Of a stretch of DNA of 64,000 nucleotides, positions 47,946-59,849 are shown piece after piece; within the stretch, counting starts at the first letter, position 1, and each line of letters opens with the position of its first letter. This stretch comes from Gnomoniopsis sp. IMI 355080 (taxonomy: Eukaryota > Ascomycota > Sordariomycetes > Diaporthales > Gnomoniaceae): NCBI GenBank assembly GCA_027946555.1, contig JAPEVC010000002.1:124001-188000 (forward strand), in the 5' to 3' direction. Below the pieces are notes generated by a model that searched no databases, had not been told where the DNA came from, and saw only the letters and a list, made by a program, of their open reading frames with translations. The position numbers were made by a program, and so were the translations under genes.

Positions 47946-48749
47946 TGTTGTTGCCTTGACTTATGCTTTATCATTTCTTGGCCCTCTTGAGATGAGCGCT
48001 GACTCAAATCAAAAGCCTGAAAAGTCTCTACAATGGACGTGATGCCTTGGACGGGTGGAGACTTTTGGGGTGCGTGGGAAGGTCGGCGCTGAAAGCTTTG
48101 CAGTGAAGTTCTATGCGACGTATAGACTACTTTGGGACTATAAATTGGCCCTCGAGTGGTCAATGGAATCAGGGTGCCAGTATTTATCCAGCGGGACGCC
48201 ATGAAGTTCCTAATTTTCTATGTATAACATAGCTAGGAGGCCAAGAGTCCGTGGTCCAGGTCCTAGTGTATCAAATCGCTTTTGAGCGAGACCTTTTCAT
48301 TGAGGGAAGGTGTCCATGTCAGGGGACAAGCATTCCACTATAGCGTAGTATCGCAGCTTCGAACCCAGAGAAGATACCCTTGTGCGTGCTCGGATGTATC
48401 ATCCCCTTCGCCACCCCCAAAAGCGAAAAGTGTATGTCCAAGTTCGTTATTCCCCTCAGTGCCATCTGACCATATCCTGGCTCTTGAAGTCAGATACCTT
48501 GCGAGGTAATACTATGAAGCCCCATCCCGGATTTTCTAATGCTCTTCTGCACAGGTTATGACATGGAGATCTTGTGAATTGAAAGATTGTCTGGTAAGAC
48601 GGTGCCAGTTTTCGAACCCACAATGTTGAGGTAAAAGCACACTGAGGGATTTGTGGGTCAGTGAACCTGTGACATTTTCTTTGTCGTCCTGGTCGAAGCC
48701 AAGTTTGACAGATACCATCGTGGAAGCCATCAGAGTTCATCATTGCTGC

Positions 48750-48750
<1 letters not shown>

Positions 48751-48802
<52 letters not shown>
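48751..48802. repeat. A52 homopolymer
   Basis: Fifty-two consecutive A, followed directly by CCCC. It may be a slippage-prone simple repeat or the tail of an old retroposed sequence; no source element is visible upstream. The exact length may be an assembly approximation. Confidence 0.9.
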
Positions 48803-48804
<2 letters not shown>

Positions 48805-51800
48805 CCGAGCTTATACCCAAACTCCAACTTGGGGGAATATAGCGACTGTGTGTACGAGTGTCGTGTTGCTATCAACATGCTTCAGTGCCAATGTACTCTA
48901 AAAAATACGCAAGGTGCAGTAAACCGGCACGGCGCCGGCACATACATTTCATGATGAGCATCTCCAATTGCAACAGTGTGGCACCTATATGCTGTCTCTC
49001 CTACCTAGTGACCGACTGAGCGACCCGGCATTTGAGGAGACGATATGATTACCTCGTCTATATCTACGATGAGGGCGAGGAACTTGGAGGTGATGCGGAT
49101 ATGTGTATGGGATATATTCGTGCGTTCATCAGGCTGTCAAGTCTAGCTGAGATGGAGGATAATACATCACGGCGGTAAGTGCTGGACGAATGATAATGAA
49201 AGGGATGCTTGTGCCAGATCAGAAAACCAGCGAGGTCAGTTACGCATAGACTCGAATGACTGAGTGGTACATACGATCTCTAGGCAAAGTATTCTCCTTT
49301 TCAGTCAGGCAAGACTACTCGATGCTCACGGCGGTCAGACTATCCCGAGATTCATCAAGCTCTCGATACTGGCACAGACAGTACAACCCGGACAAGAGCG
49401 TATGTCGTCCAGTAGATGCGGTTTCCCTTTCTTCTTTTTAATTCACCCTGCTCTCAAGCGCTGAGATCTAGCCACAGCATCACGGCCGCCCTCCGGTCCG
49501 GCGACGTGGCTGCCTCTACGTCCTCAAAGAGGCGTAATGAACGACTACCAATAATAAGGCCTCCCACGGTTAACACGTATGTATGGCTGGTTGAGAAGCC
49601 AAATCCGGCTTTGTTCAAGAATCAAGACCCTGCTGAGGTGAAACCACGGAATGAAAGCCACTGTAGAGCGTCATGTTGGATGACAATTGTCGGGAGGACT
49701 CTGACCAAAGAGCTCCTCGCATGAGACACTATCTAATATTTAGCAAGAATGTGTCCCAATGAAGCTACTCCATAGTGAATTACGAACAGACGTGGCAAGT
49801 AGGTTCGTTGATGGCCCTTTTTTTTTTTTTGTCTCCCAAGGTTTTGTGAATTACGGTAGCCTGCCATGCACAGCATACCCGTGGACGCCACCAACGTCGC
49901 GCGTTGATCAAGGAGTCACAGAACTGGATCAAAAGACGGTCCCGCATGCCGCTGACAGCCCACGGGCTGAGGCTGGAGAGGAGGAGGACACAGCATTCCC
50001 GCCGCTGACGGGCAAGTATGTCTCAGCCCTACCGGGACGGGCAAAGGTGACAGACAGGCAGACGAGGCGGACGGTCCGGACTCGTGGGATCCAGAGGCGT
50101 GCATGATTGTGTTCCCATTCCACGCAAGCCTCTTGTCCTGTTTTTTTTTTTTCTCTCTCCCCCACGTGGGAGAGAAGAGTGATGCAGTGATGAATGGAGT
50201 TGCCTTGGCTGAACTTATTGCCTTTTCCGTCCAGGGGCCGGTATGGAGCTCCATGGAGTCTATCGAAGAAGCGCACATCAGGGAGAAAGTCCTCAAACAA
50301 GTAGGTCTTAGACTCACAGTTGTGCTGAAATTCCATTCCATTCCAAGCGTCATGCACGTGGCTGAGTCGGCTTCCATATCCATACAAAGTTGGTACCATG
50401 TCGGAGCTGAATGACCCTCGGTTACGCCTTGTTTTTGCGGTCTTCAGAAGCCCCTTTACAGCGGCACAGATTATCGGATTGGATGAAATCTCACCGAGCC
50501 GCTGTCTCACAACTTGATGACATGTACCTGTCTTCCACTATTCTGAAGCCAAAGCCAATACAGTGCCTAGCTATTTGCTCAGGTTGAAGTATCACCGACC
50601 TGTAGGATTCGGGCGCGGGAACCAGTCGGATAATTCTCTGCGAGAGTCATCTTGTCATCTTTCCAGGCTCAGTTAGTTCTGATGGACGGGGAGCCCCGGA
50701 GAAAGTGAACTTACAAGGGTATGATAAATGACACGTCCATGCTGAACATCCCATAGCAGTACCACAGACCGGTCTATGCTCGTGGCGAGGCTGGAGTCTG
50801 ACTAAGTTGCAAAAGCGTGCGAGACTCGGGGCTCGTGTTCCGAAAAAGCGGTATGTCTTCTCATGATGCCGTCATATTGGAGAGTGCCGACATATTTAGT
50901 TACGTTGATATGCTGCTGATATAACAATGCAGCCCCGGCTGGACGCGTGGCTGGTACAGATTCCGAGACCGACATTTGCTTCGTCCTGACACAAGCGTTG
51001 AGGGTCATAGACAATAAAGGCTCTCGCAACTTCTGTGCACCCAGCCACAGAATTGGAACTGGAACTAGCCAAACCGGATCAAAGAGATCGGTCAAAAAGC
51101 TCGACGTTCAATCTCTTCCACGCGCCACATGTAAGAATACAGTGCAGTGATGATGATGACGGACGCAGCAAAGACTGGCATTATGTGGCGATGCTGTGCA
51201 ATGTGTAAACCATGCTGGCGGACTGGTAGGGCTGAACAAGTCTCAGGATCAGGCTGTGTTACCCCCCACGATGGAGGCTTTATTTTATTTTAATTTCTTT
51301 CGGGATACAGTAAGTCCGGTCTTCACAACCCCCAACCCCGTTCTCTTCGCCATGAAGGACCCTTGGGTGACTTTTGTGCTTATAAGCTATGCAAAACATG
51401 CGTGGGATGGCAGGATGGCAGGATGGATATCGGAAGCTGACTAGCCATGCGGGTGAGATTCCTCAGGCAGCTGGAACGGGGGCGTGGCACAACTTGCTAG
51501 GCTTTGAAAGCAGAAACTGTGGGTCATTGTAAAGTGAACAAGCGGATTGATAGGCAGAGTCTGTCTCACTCTGCAAGCGCTGGGACTTACTTGGTTTGAT
51601 GGACTAGACTTAGAGAAACATTTGTTGGAAAAGTGGGACCCCTTTCGCCAACGAACCTTGAAGTACTGCGAAGTATCCGTGGCAATCAGCTTTCCGAACA
51701 CCGCCCGCGACTATATCTGGTGTTTTCTTTGTTTAGCGTTGGAGTGGCGCATTCAGGCAAGGACTTGGTTATCTTGACAGGCTCTCAGCCACATACGTGA

Positions 51801-52135
51801 TTATTACAGCCAAGATATGATTGGACAAAGGAAATCATCAGATGGTTCTACTCCCCTCCTAGTGGGAGAGAAGAATACTCCAACAGGATCATGGAACCCC
51901 CTGTTTCCCGTCCTCTAGGGGCCCATACTAAGTGCTATGCCTCCACCATGCGCTTTGTCCTTGTTACTTGGCACCCCATATCAGGCCGGACTCCGCCCTT
52001 TTCCCTCAAATTTAAACTTTCGGGAAGCTTGCGCGCGATGGTACCGTCGACGGGGACTAAGCGACAACCTTATTTGGACGTCAGTCCATTCTTCTCAGCC
52101 TCGTCTCACGAACACGTACAGAAGAATACGGGTTA

Positions 52136-52176
52136 CTTCGGGAATACATGATTTTCCTTCGTGCGTATTCCCGAAG
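52136..52176. repeat. Perfect 12-bp inverted repeat, 17-base loop
   Basis: CTTCGGGAATAC at 52136-52147 pairs with GTATTCCCGAAG at 52165-52176, followed by TTTT. It would make a stable hairpin in RNA or DNA. No adjacent gene explains it. Confidence 0.75.
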
Positions 52177-53433
52177 TTTTGATGTGAGGGAATGGGGAAA
52201 AAACATTCATAAAGAAGCAATTCATAACAAATGTGCAGTTCTTTTCTCCTTTCTTGCACGCCCCCTCCCCCAGCCTCCAGGCCGTTTACTGCAGGTCTGA
52301 CGAGAGCGGTTCTCTACTCACCCTGTCATCAACCCCCATATTGCCCGGGGGCCTGCGGCTCTGCCTAGTTTCGATTCTTTTCCTTTCTGTCGATTGGACG
52401 ACCGACACGAGGTCCCCTAGTCAGCCAGCCCCTCGGCTAACGCAATCATCCCGTGTCCTGTAAGAGCCTTGGTCTGTTGCGTGAAATCTCCCGGCCCCTT
52501 TGAATTCGGAAGTTGGCGCCTAGCAAGCTTGGTGACAATGGCGAAAGATGTCATGAAACTGAACGAGGCAAATTGGTCTACTCAGCCGACATATACGGGG
52601 CCATCAGCCGTCGGATCCTCCTCCAATGAACCTACAGGACGAGCGTCACAGCTGGAACCTCATCGAGTCACGAGCCTCGAAAGAATAAGGAGACTCAGTT
52701 TATTTCAACATGGTGAATACAATACATGCTGGGGTGTTTAGAATAGAAGAATAAAGAGGCGGTTTGCAAGGGTTCGATGGCATGAAAAACCAGGTTTACA
52801 AGAAGAACAAATGGGGTGGTGTGAGAAAGGAAAGGATCAGTCGAGTGAGTCAAATGGCCAATCATGTCTGCTTCCATACCCAGATCAACCAGGTGCAGTA
52901 TCCACCATGTGGAAGAATCTCGTCAAGCATAATCTATCCCTCTCCACGCAAGAGGCGCCATGACCCCACCTCAGCACGCCCAGTCGGCCCAATTCCCATC
53001 TCAGAATTCGTCCCGCAGCGAGTGTTTGTTCAAATGACGAAAGTTAAGACGTAGCTGTCCGTCGGGGGAAGGGTTACAAGAGAGCAACAAAATGAAATCA
53101 AACGGGTATCCCTTGCAAATGCCAATCCATCTGTGATCCCTTTTGCCCATGTGCCTTTTCTCTCACCTATCCCTTGCCAAAGCGTGCATATTGCTTCCTG
53201 TCCCCAAAATCCCACGCTATTCCCAGTCCGATCTTATTGCCCATACGCCATTAATCCATCGGTCCAAGTTCGCCGTCGTGGTTGTGCACTACCAAGAAAA
53301 TAGAAATAATACCGTTAAATACCCCAAGTCCACAATTTGCCCGAATGATTTCGCCAAAGCCTTTGTCACCAAGCCCCTTCATTGTGCACGCTTGTTCCTC
53401 ACATCAAATAAAACATAATACCGCAATCTCCAT

Positions 53434-55855
53434 CTAAACCGTCGGGGACGTAATCATCGGCGACATCGAGGTTCGCCAGGGTTGCTTGCAATCCATTTCC
53501 GCCCGGGACAGTCCAACTGCTGGTGGCATCATCATGGGATAATAACCATTGGAGCTTGACTTCCCTTCGAAACGTCCAGTACCCAGTGACTTGTCCGAGA
53601 ACAGGGGACCAGCGTAAAGCTTTGAAGTGAGCTCGAGGCCGGTACCCATGCCCCTTAGCCCGCTGTCACCGGCTCGACTCGTAGGATGGTGGAACATCTC
53701 AATGGGTTGTCTGGCGCCATGATGCGGCTCGACAATAGTTGCGGGATAGTACTGATACTTCTCCGGCTCGTGGATCCCCTTTGATTCTTCTGGACTGAGC
53801 ATTGGTTCCATCGGAATCGCATCGCTATGGGTACGGTAGTGGTCATTGGATCTGGTGTCGTAGCCACTATACCCGCCTGTTAGGGACTGAGATCCTAGGC
53901 TGGAATAGCCACCTCCCATGAGCCCTGATGCAGACCCGGCATAGCCACCCATTCCTGAGCCCCCGGCCCCCGGCCCACTGCTGGTGCTCGCCCGCCTCTC
54001 ATTCTGGTAGTGCCCAGGTGACCGGCCTCGAACAATCATCTTTGCCGACTTCTTGTGGGCGACCTTGAAAAAATGCTCGTTCCCCTGGCCATGTGGCCCG
54101 ATATCTGCGTAGAGCTCCACCACCAGGTGATAATACTGCTGGGCGGCTCGGCGCTTCCCATTGTTCGCTGTTGCTTGCTTGAATTGAATCCTCTCAAACG
54201 TATGCTCCGTAGGTAGTGATGCGTGCATCGACGGGTGCGGCATCGTTCCGTACATGGTCTGCTCGTAGGCGCGTGATGATCCTGGCAATCCCATGTCTGC
54301 CCCAGCATAGTGTCCAAGTGGATGGTGTGCCGATTGTGGCGTTTTCGGGTTGAGTCTTATCTTTTCCGGAGGAACAATGGGGCCCTTGTCGCGCTTTGGT
54401 GTGTGCTGTACAAGCTCGATTGCGTGTGCGTCATTCTCGGAAACTACCGCTGATATGCTCATAGCCCATCCCCCAACCTGGTACGACTGCGAGGCACCGG
54501 ATGGTGTGAATTGCAAGGTTGCTTGAGGATGAGTAGGCGAGGGTAGGTGGAACGAACAGATGCAAGAAAAGTAGTTTCTTCGATAACAGGTCCATTCGTT
54601 ATCGGCGAGGAAGAATCCTTTGTCAATAGTTCCGTTGATCTCCGGCTTGATGTGGTTGCCTGGAGAATCTGAATATGAGAGAGTGCCATGCATCCTCATC
54701 TCTTGTAGTGGAGGAATGTTTTGTGTCTGCTTCGAAGCTGGGTATTGGTTGGACATGGTGTTGATACCTGAGGAGTGTGTGAAACCTAGATTAGGGCTTG
54801 GGATTGACGAGATGGGATAGCGTCGGAGCCCACCTGGAGGATATGGAGGTGATCTCGGATGTTCTGGTCCTCTCCTGTTGTAAGTGGGCGTCGATGGCGA
54901 GTAGACCTCTCGCGTACTTAATTGCGTACCTGGATGCGGCAATGTTGTATGTCGAAGGGCTTGTGCCATGCCCGTGGTCGACGTGCTACTCTCACATAGC
55001 TTGTAAGTCGAGGTATCCAATAATGGAGTTGTGGGATTTGAAGGATGGTTAGCAGAGTCTGGTGGATGTAGCACTTACCTAGAACCGAGACGAGGCCGTT
55101 GGTGGTCTATGTGAGGAAGGAAAGTAGTGGGTTGGGGAGCATAGAAAGAGTTTCCGTTGTCGTGTGGGAAGGTCGGTGCCGAAGTGAAGGCTGACGAATG
55201 ACCAGGAGCATAGAGGTTTAAGACTGACGACGAGGGCTGAGCTGAGCTCTCGAGAGTCAGGGGGGATGCACTGGAGTCCTGGCCGTAGCTACTGGTGTAC
55301 ACATATCAGCAAGGCTGCCCAAAAGTCCCACGCCAAGTATTCAATTTTAGCGTTGCTGAAGACCGGCACCGATAATGTTGTAACTCGTTGCCCACGCGAA
55401 CGAGACACAGTGTCCGGGTGTGACAGATTGTCGTACTGCCAGCTAATGATGTTCCACAGGTAACGACGGACTACAGGATCGGGGGGATGCTGCGAACAAC
55501 ATATGCGGCAACGAGGAGGGGTCTAGAAGACCTAGGGACTTCTCATGCTAGGAGGACCTAGGAACTACCCTTGCGGCCCGAGTCTGCGCGAGTAAATGTA
55601 TGTGGGTGCTGTCTGGCCGGGGTGAAATGTTTGCTAATTGGACGCCTGAACTTCCAGTAACCGTGGGTGGTAAAATGTGTCAAGATTGCTCAGTCTGTCG
55701 ACTAGCCCTAGTTTGTAGATTTGGCTGTTGTTCGTGTCTGAGGTCATGACGGAGGATTCAGAAAACCTCGACAGTGCTTGGGAAGCCATGGGACGGGAAT
55801 GTTTGTGGGATTGTGTATGGGGAGAGAGCTTGATTCATAAGTGAACTTACCGCAT
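53434..55855 (-). CDS. NDT80/PhoG-type transcription factor, vib-1-like
   Basis: The main exon, complement(53434..54985), carries the Ig-fold p53-like NDT80/PhoG DNA-binding domain at about residues 190-390: DKGFFLADNEWTCYRRNYFS, YQVGGWAMSISAVVSENDA, FERIQFKQATANNGKRRAAQ, QYYHLVVELYADIG, KSAKMIVRGRSPGHY. The tail is Gly/Ser/Tyr-rich and disordered. A second exon at 55079..55291 (GTAAGT donor at 55078) joins in phase if the acceptor at 54986 is used. This exon lacks its own ATG. A consensus donor at 55850 follows ATG-CG at 55851..55855, which would start MRSYGQDSS in phase and give 589 aa. Otherwise translation could begin at MAQALRH (54969; 511 aa). VIB-1 relatives control secreted hydrolases, nutrient response and heterokaryon incompatibility; this role is known for the family and inferred here. 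Confidence 0.85.
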
Positions 55856-58736
55856 GTCAGATTGACCGGACAATTCGAGATATTCCAGCCCGGCACAGGA
55901 AGGCGAGGGCGCGAAATCCTGCTATTGAACACAAGTTTATCAGAGTCGTGCCCTTATGAACGTAAGTGATAAACCATGACAGTGAGTACAGCAGCAAGGA
56001 ATGTGGATTTAGCGGGAGCTACATCTTTTATGGCTCCATGACAAGGATATCAGCATGTGTAAGCCAGAAAATTGGTGAGAGAACGGCGTTGTCGACTACG
56101 TTGGTATGTGTTGTATTGCCTAGCCAAGGATTCAGGTCAGCTGTCGATATCAAACTAGTCAAATACACGACAATTTTATGGAGCCAGATAGAGGAAGAGG
56201 GAAATCGAGGAGAACGACAAGAAAGAGGAGCAAGCAGAGGACAATGTCGCGTGAAGAATGCCCTAGATTTTGACGTAGAGGCAGACCACAGCACACTGCC
56301 CGGTTTCCAGCGTAAGCTGTGGCTGCACCTGCAGTACAGATACAGCTTGGTACAGCCGATGACATCCTGGTTCAAGTATGTGGGTGTGTATTGGATACAT
56401 CGGGACGGGACCAGGGCTTGTAGGATGTATATGCCATGCCTTTCCATCGGAAACGAAAGGGCATGTTGCACAACCTCAAGCCCACTTCTCCACCTGTCTG
56501 GTTGTTTGCCGCTTCTATACCAGTGTGGTGACCATGAGACTGTCCAAATGCAAACTAGTGCCTGAATAATAGATCTGGGCAGCCCACAGAGGTACTTCTT
56601 CCACGGGTGGCTCAAGATGGCAGAGCAAAGTAACTCAAGGTCCTCCACAGCCTCACAGGCCAAATGTTGAGCGTTTTCGCCGACTCTGGGACCAAAGGTG
56701 ACAGCCAGAATGAAACAGATGCAAGAGATAAATCTTGTGTGATTTTGTGCTTATTTGTAAAAGATTCGTACGTACCTTTTCAAACTTGTTCATTGTCACA
56801 TCCATGTGCTCTTCTTCCATATGAAAGCATTTTACAACGTCAAATTTTAGGCAGCACATGGACTGACCAGTCTTTTCTTCACCAACACTGTTCTGATTAG
56901 GGGTCGGCCCCAATCGATAGTCGATTTTGCATGTCAGGGTCTTCCATAGGAAGGCTACCGGCTGCAAAACGGCAGTTGCATGTGTCCAGCGGTTGACGGG
57001 ATTTCGAAGGCCCGCAAAACTGTGCAAGGACGACCAACACGGGAAGGCCGAAATCTCGTGCAGGAAACACAGTGCACAAGGTCAGAGGGTAGAGGGTAGA
57101 TGCAAGGATAGATAGATACCTTGGGGATTTGTGAAGTCATGCGAGGCGCCTCTCCACGGTCCGAAGAGGAGGGCTCGTTGCGCAATAGACAGTCGATTAG
57201 ATTCAACTGGTACTTGGCCTGCCTACCCCGTCTCATGGGGCCAATGTTAGCCAGGGTTCTTGCTGGGGTCGCTGCAGGTGAGCGGCACATCAGCGCTCGA
57301 AACAATTTCCCAGGGGTGCTTGGAGCGGCCCGTGGAAGATGGAGCCTCCACGATCTGCTCGTGGCCCCTGGTCGATGCCCACCACGGAGCTCTTCTCGCA
57401 GATCGTACTTAGCCGCATGGACGCAGTGCGGTTGCTAGAGAAAGCAGACAGGTCAAGGAGCATGCCGCGTTTTGGGGCGCTGACCCACCTTCAAAGGTGT
57501 TTCCGCCCTTGTCATTCCCAGTGCCTGATTGGCCGAGTTGTTTAATTTGATGGTAGCTTACTTCCCTACCCACATCATGATGTTAGCGTCTAGACAAAGC
57601 TTGGTGTACACTCATCATTCACAGCCTTGCCAAGCTGTTCCATTGCTGGATCAGACCGGCGAGGCTCGGTGTGACTGAACCCTGTCCATAGCGGACACGC
57701 TTGAAAGGATTCCAAGAGTCAAAGAAGTTTCTTGTGCGATAAAGGTTGCTGGTTGTTGCCAGAGGACTTGAGAGCGGCCGCGTGTTCACGAGCCCGGAAC
57801 ATGCCACCTCAAGGAAGAAGAAAAGTCGTTCTTCGCGAAAGGTATGCTTAGGCGATTTTTGTGTCAAAGCTCGCCCAGTCGCCAGCGTAAGCGGGCCCGG
57901 CCGTAAGCGTGGCGGACTCCTGGTCTGACTTTCTTCTGCAAGCCTGGATTCGAGGCCCGAGACACAGTGGGCGCAATGCGTCGACGTGCGGCGAGACAGA
58001 ACGGTGAAGAAATAGAGTATGTACTAACGCGTATTGGATCAGATCCTATCCCAAACAGTCAGCATTCATTACAATACAATCATGGTACCCCGGCCACTGC
58101 ACAACAACGCTGGCCCTTGGCTGGGCCGGGCCTGCACCAATGATGGAGAGAAGACAAGCCAGCAGCCCGCCTCTTGGAGCCCTTGCCATGCCATGCAACG
58201 TTTTATCCACCGGTAGATCGCGTTCGGGAGGATTGCGGGTAAGCATTGCAAGCAAGGGCGCCGGAAGACTGACAGCACGCTTGCAATTAAATGTCCGACT
58301 AAGACCCATCTTGTCGTCGCAGCGCGAATTAGAAGTAGAGCCAGACTCGGAACCTGTAACCGTCCAGGTGGCTTGCACCCATAAAGCGATAGACGCGGGT
58401 CAAGGCGAACTGAAAGTGGAGACAATGAAGCATAAGAGAGCGGCTCACCTCACTCTTGAACGGTTCTCAATCTAATTTGCCTTTCTCCCTATGATTCGCT
58501 CTGTGTCGTCGTTTAATCTCTGAGAGGCTTTTTTGAAGATCCAGACCGAAGATAGTTGCTGCTATGAGCCAATGTGGACTTGTGGGATGTGTGAAAGTGG
58601 ATTGTTGAAGCTTAATGTAGTGTCGAGTCGAAGGTCCTGGCGTGCAAATTGTATAGAAGGAACTCAGGATCTCTACGTCGTTCCTGCCTGCCTATCGCCT
58701 GTTGCCTGTCGCCTGGTCCTGCCCTTTTCCTTTTCC

Positions 58737-58776
58737 TTTTTTTTTTTTTTTTTTTTGAAAAAAAAAAAAACCCCCC
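58737..58776. repeat. T20-G-A13-C6 homopolymer junction
   Basis: Twenty T, one G, thirteen A and six C in succession. The T and A runs are complementary and could fold into a long A:T hairpin with almost no loop. No gene is attached. Confidence 0.85.
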
Positions 58777-59393
58777 TTGTTGGGCCTTTTGATCACTCCA
58801 GCTCGCAGAATTCAACGTCACAGATGTTCGTATTTCGTAGACCACCTGCAGGCGTCTTGATTTGTCGATACTCAAGCCGCTTTGGGAAGTACTTCGGTTG
58901 GAGTGTTGCGTCGACGCTCGTCCTCGCCTAAACGCTGGTTGGAGATATCAGTTTGCTTTGACAAGAAGAGGCGAGGTCGGTGATATTCGTGACTTGGATG
59001 GTAATGAAGAGGCAATAAGATCCCGATTGACACTCAAGGATACTCTGATGACACCGAGACTGCTTGCAATGTCTCCAATAGTTTATGGGATTGTTGAGTA
59101 TGTGATACACCAATGTCTCAATGACATGAATGAATTGCACAGAAACTATCCCGGCGCTGGATCTGTCGTAAGTGGTCAGTATGTTAATGGGGACTGGCAA
59201 ACTGCAATCGAGAAATGGCAACGCAATGGTGAAGCACCCTTTTCTCAATAGGCTTACTTTTACCCTAGCACAGTGGCTTGACAGGCTCGTACACACGTGG
59301 ACGTCGGTGGTGGGAGGCTCAACAGAATAGGTGCACAGGTGATACAGGATCAGGATTGAAATGCTCGACTGAGTTCTCATGCAGACCAAAAAG

Positions 59394-59446
59394 TGGTGTG
59401 TGAGTTTTTGTGTGTATGTATATGTGCGTGTGTGCGTGCGTGCGTC
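59394..59446. repeat. GT/GC-rich dinucleotide repeat
   Basis: Imperfect alternating purine-pyrimidine run (TGTG, TGCG units), the type of sequence that can adopt Z-DNA. No gene is associated. Confidence 0.7.
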
Positions 59447-59830
59447 GGAGATGAGATCAGGTTTGTCATAGGGCTATGGCAGGGCTGTGCTGGGCAGGAC
59501 AGAACAAGATAGAGGCGATCAAAGACTTGAGAGGACTCGAGATGCTCGGTGCTTGCTGATGACGGGAGGGAAAGTGAGAATTGTCCGCCTTCTTAAACCT
59601 GGAGCCGATCGGTTGCGCAAACTTTCAAGACAACGCCAAAGAAGCACGCGAGAGAGGCAATTTGTGGGGACGGAGAGAGCTCGAGCCTCCTTCAGGTCGA
59701 TTCTTATTTTCTTGCGAATCCGAGTCTGGTAAAGCAGAGTCGCCAAAATTGTGGGAAGGGGAAGGATAGGGGCGTGAGCTGTGTGCATGTACTGGTCCAA
59801 AGAGGCGAGCAGGAGAAAACACCAAGACTA

Positions 59831-59849
59831 GGACCAGGACCAGGACCAG
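59831..59849. repeat. GGACCA tandem repeat
   Basis: Three GGACCA units in tandem plus a trailing G. A short simple repeat in non-coding sequence. Confidence 0.7.

Larger units (their letters stand above)
47426..53433. other. 6 kb convergent gap without a supported gene
   Basis: The gap lies tail-to-tail between the RING gene and the NDT80-type gene. I see no gene. It holds a CGAG repeat (47926-47945), a 52-base A tract (48751-48802), T tracts at 49818-49830 and 50141-50152, and a perfect 12-bp inverted repeat at 52136-52176. A 193-codon minus-strand frame at 49929-50510 lacks an ATG and runs through one T tract. Confidence 0.45.

Noticed and set aside
49929..50510. 193-codon minus-strand frame
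   Set aside because: No ATG start, and it is translated through a homopolymer tract (run of Lys codons); likely spurious.
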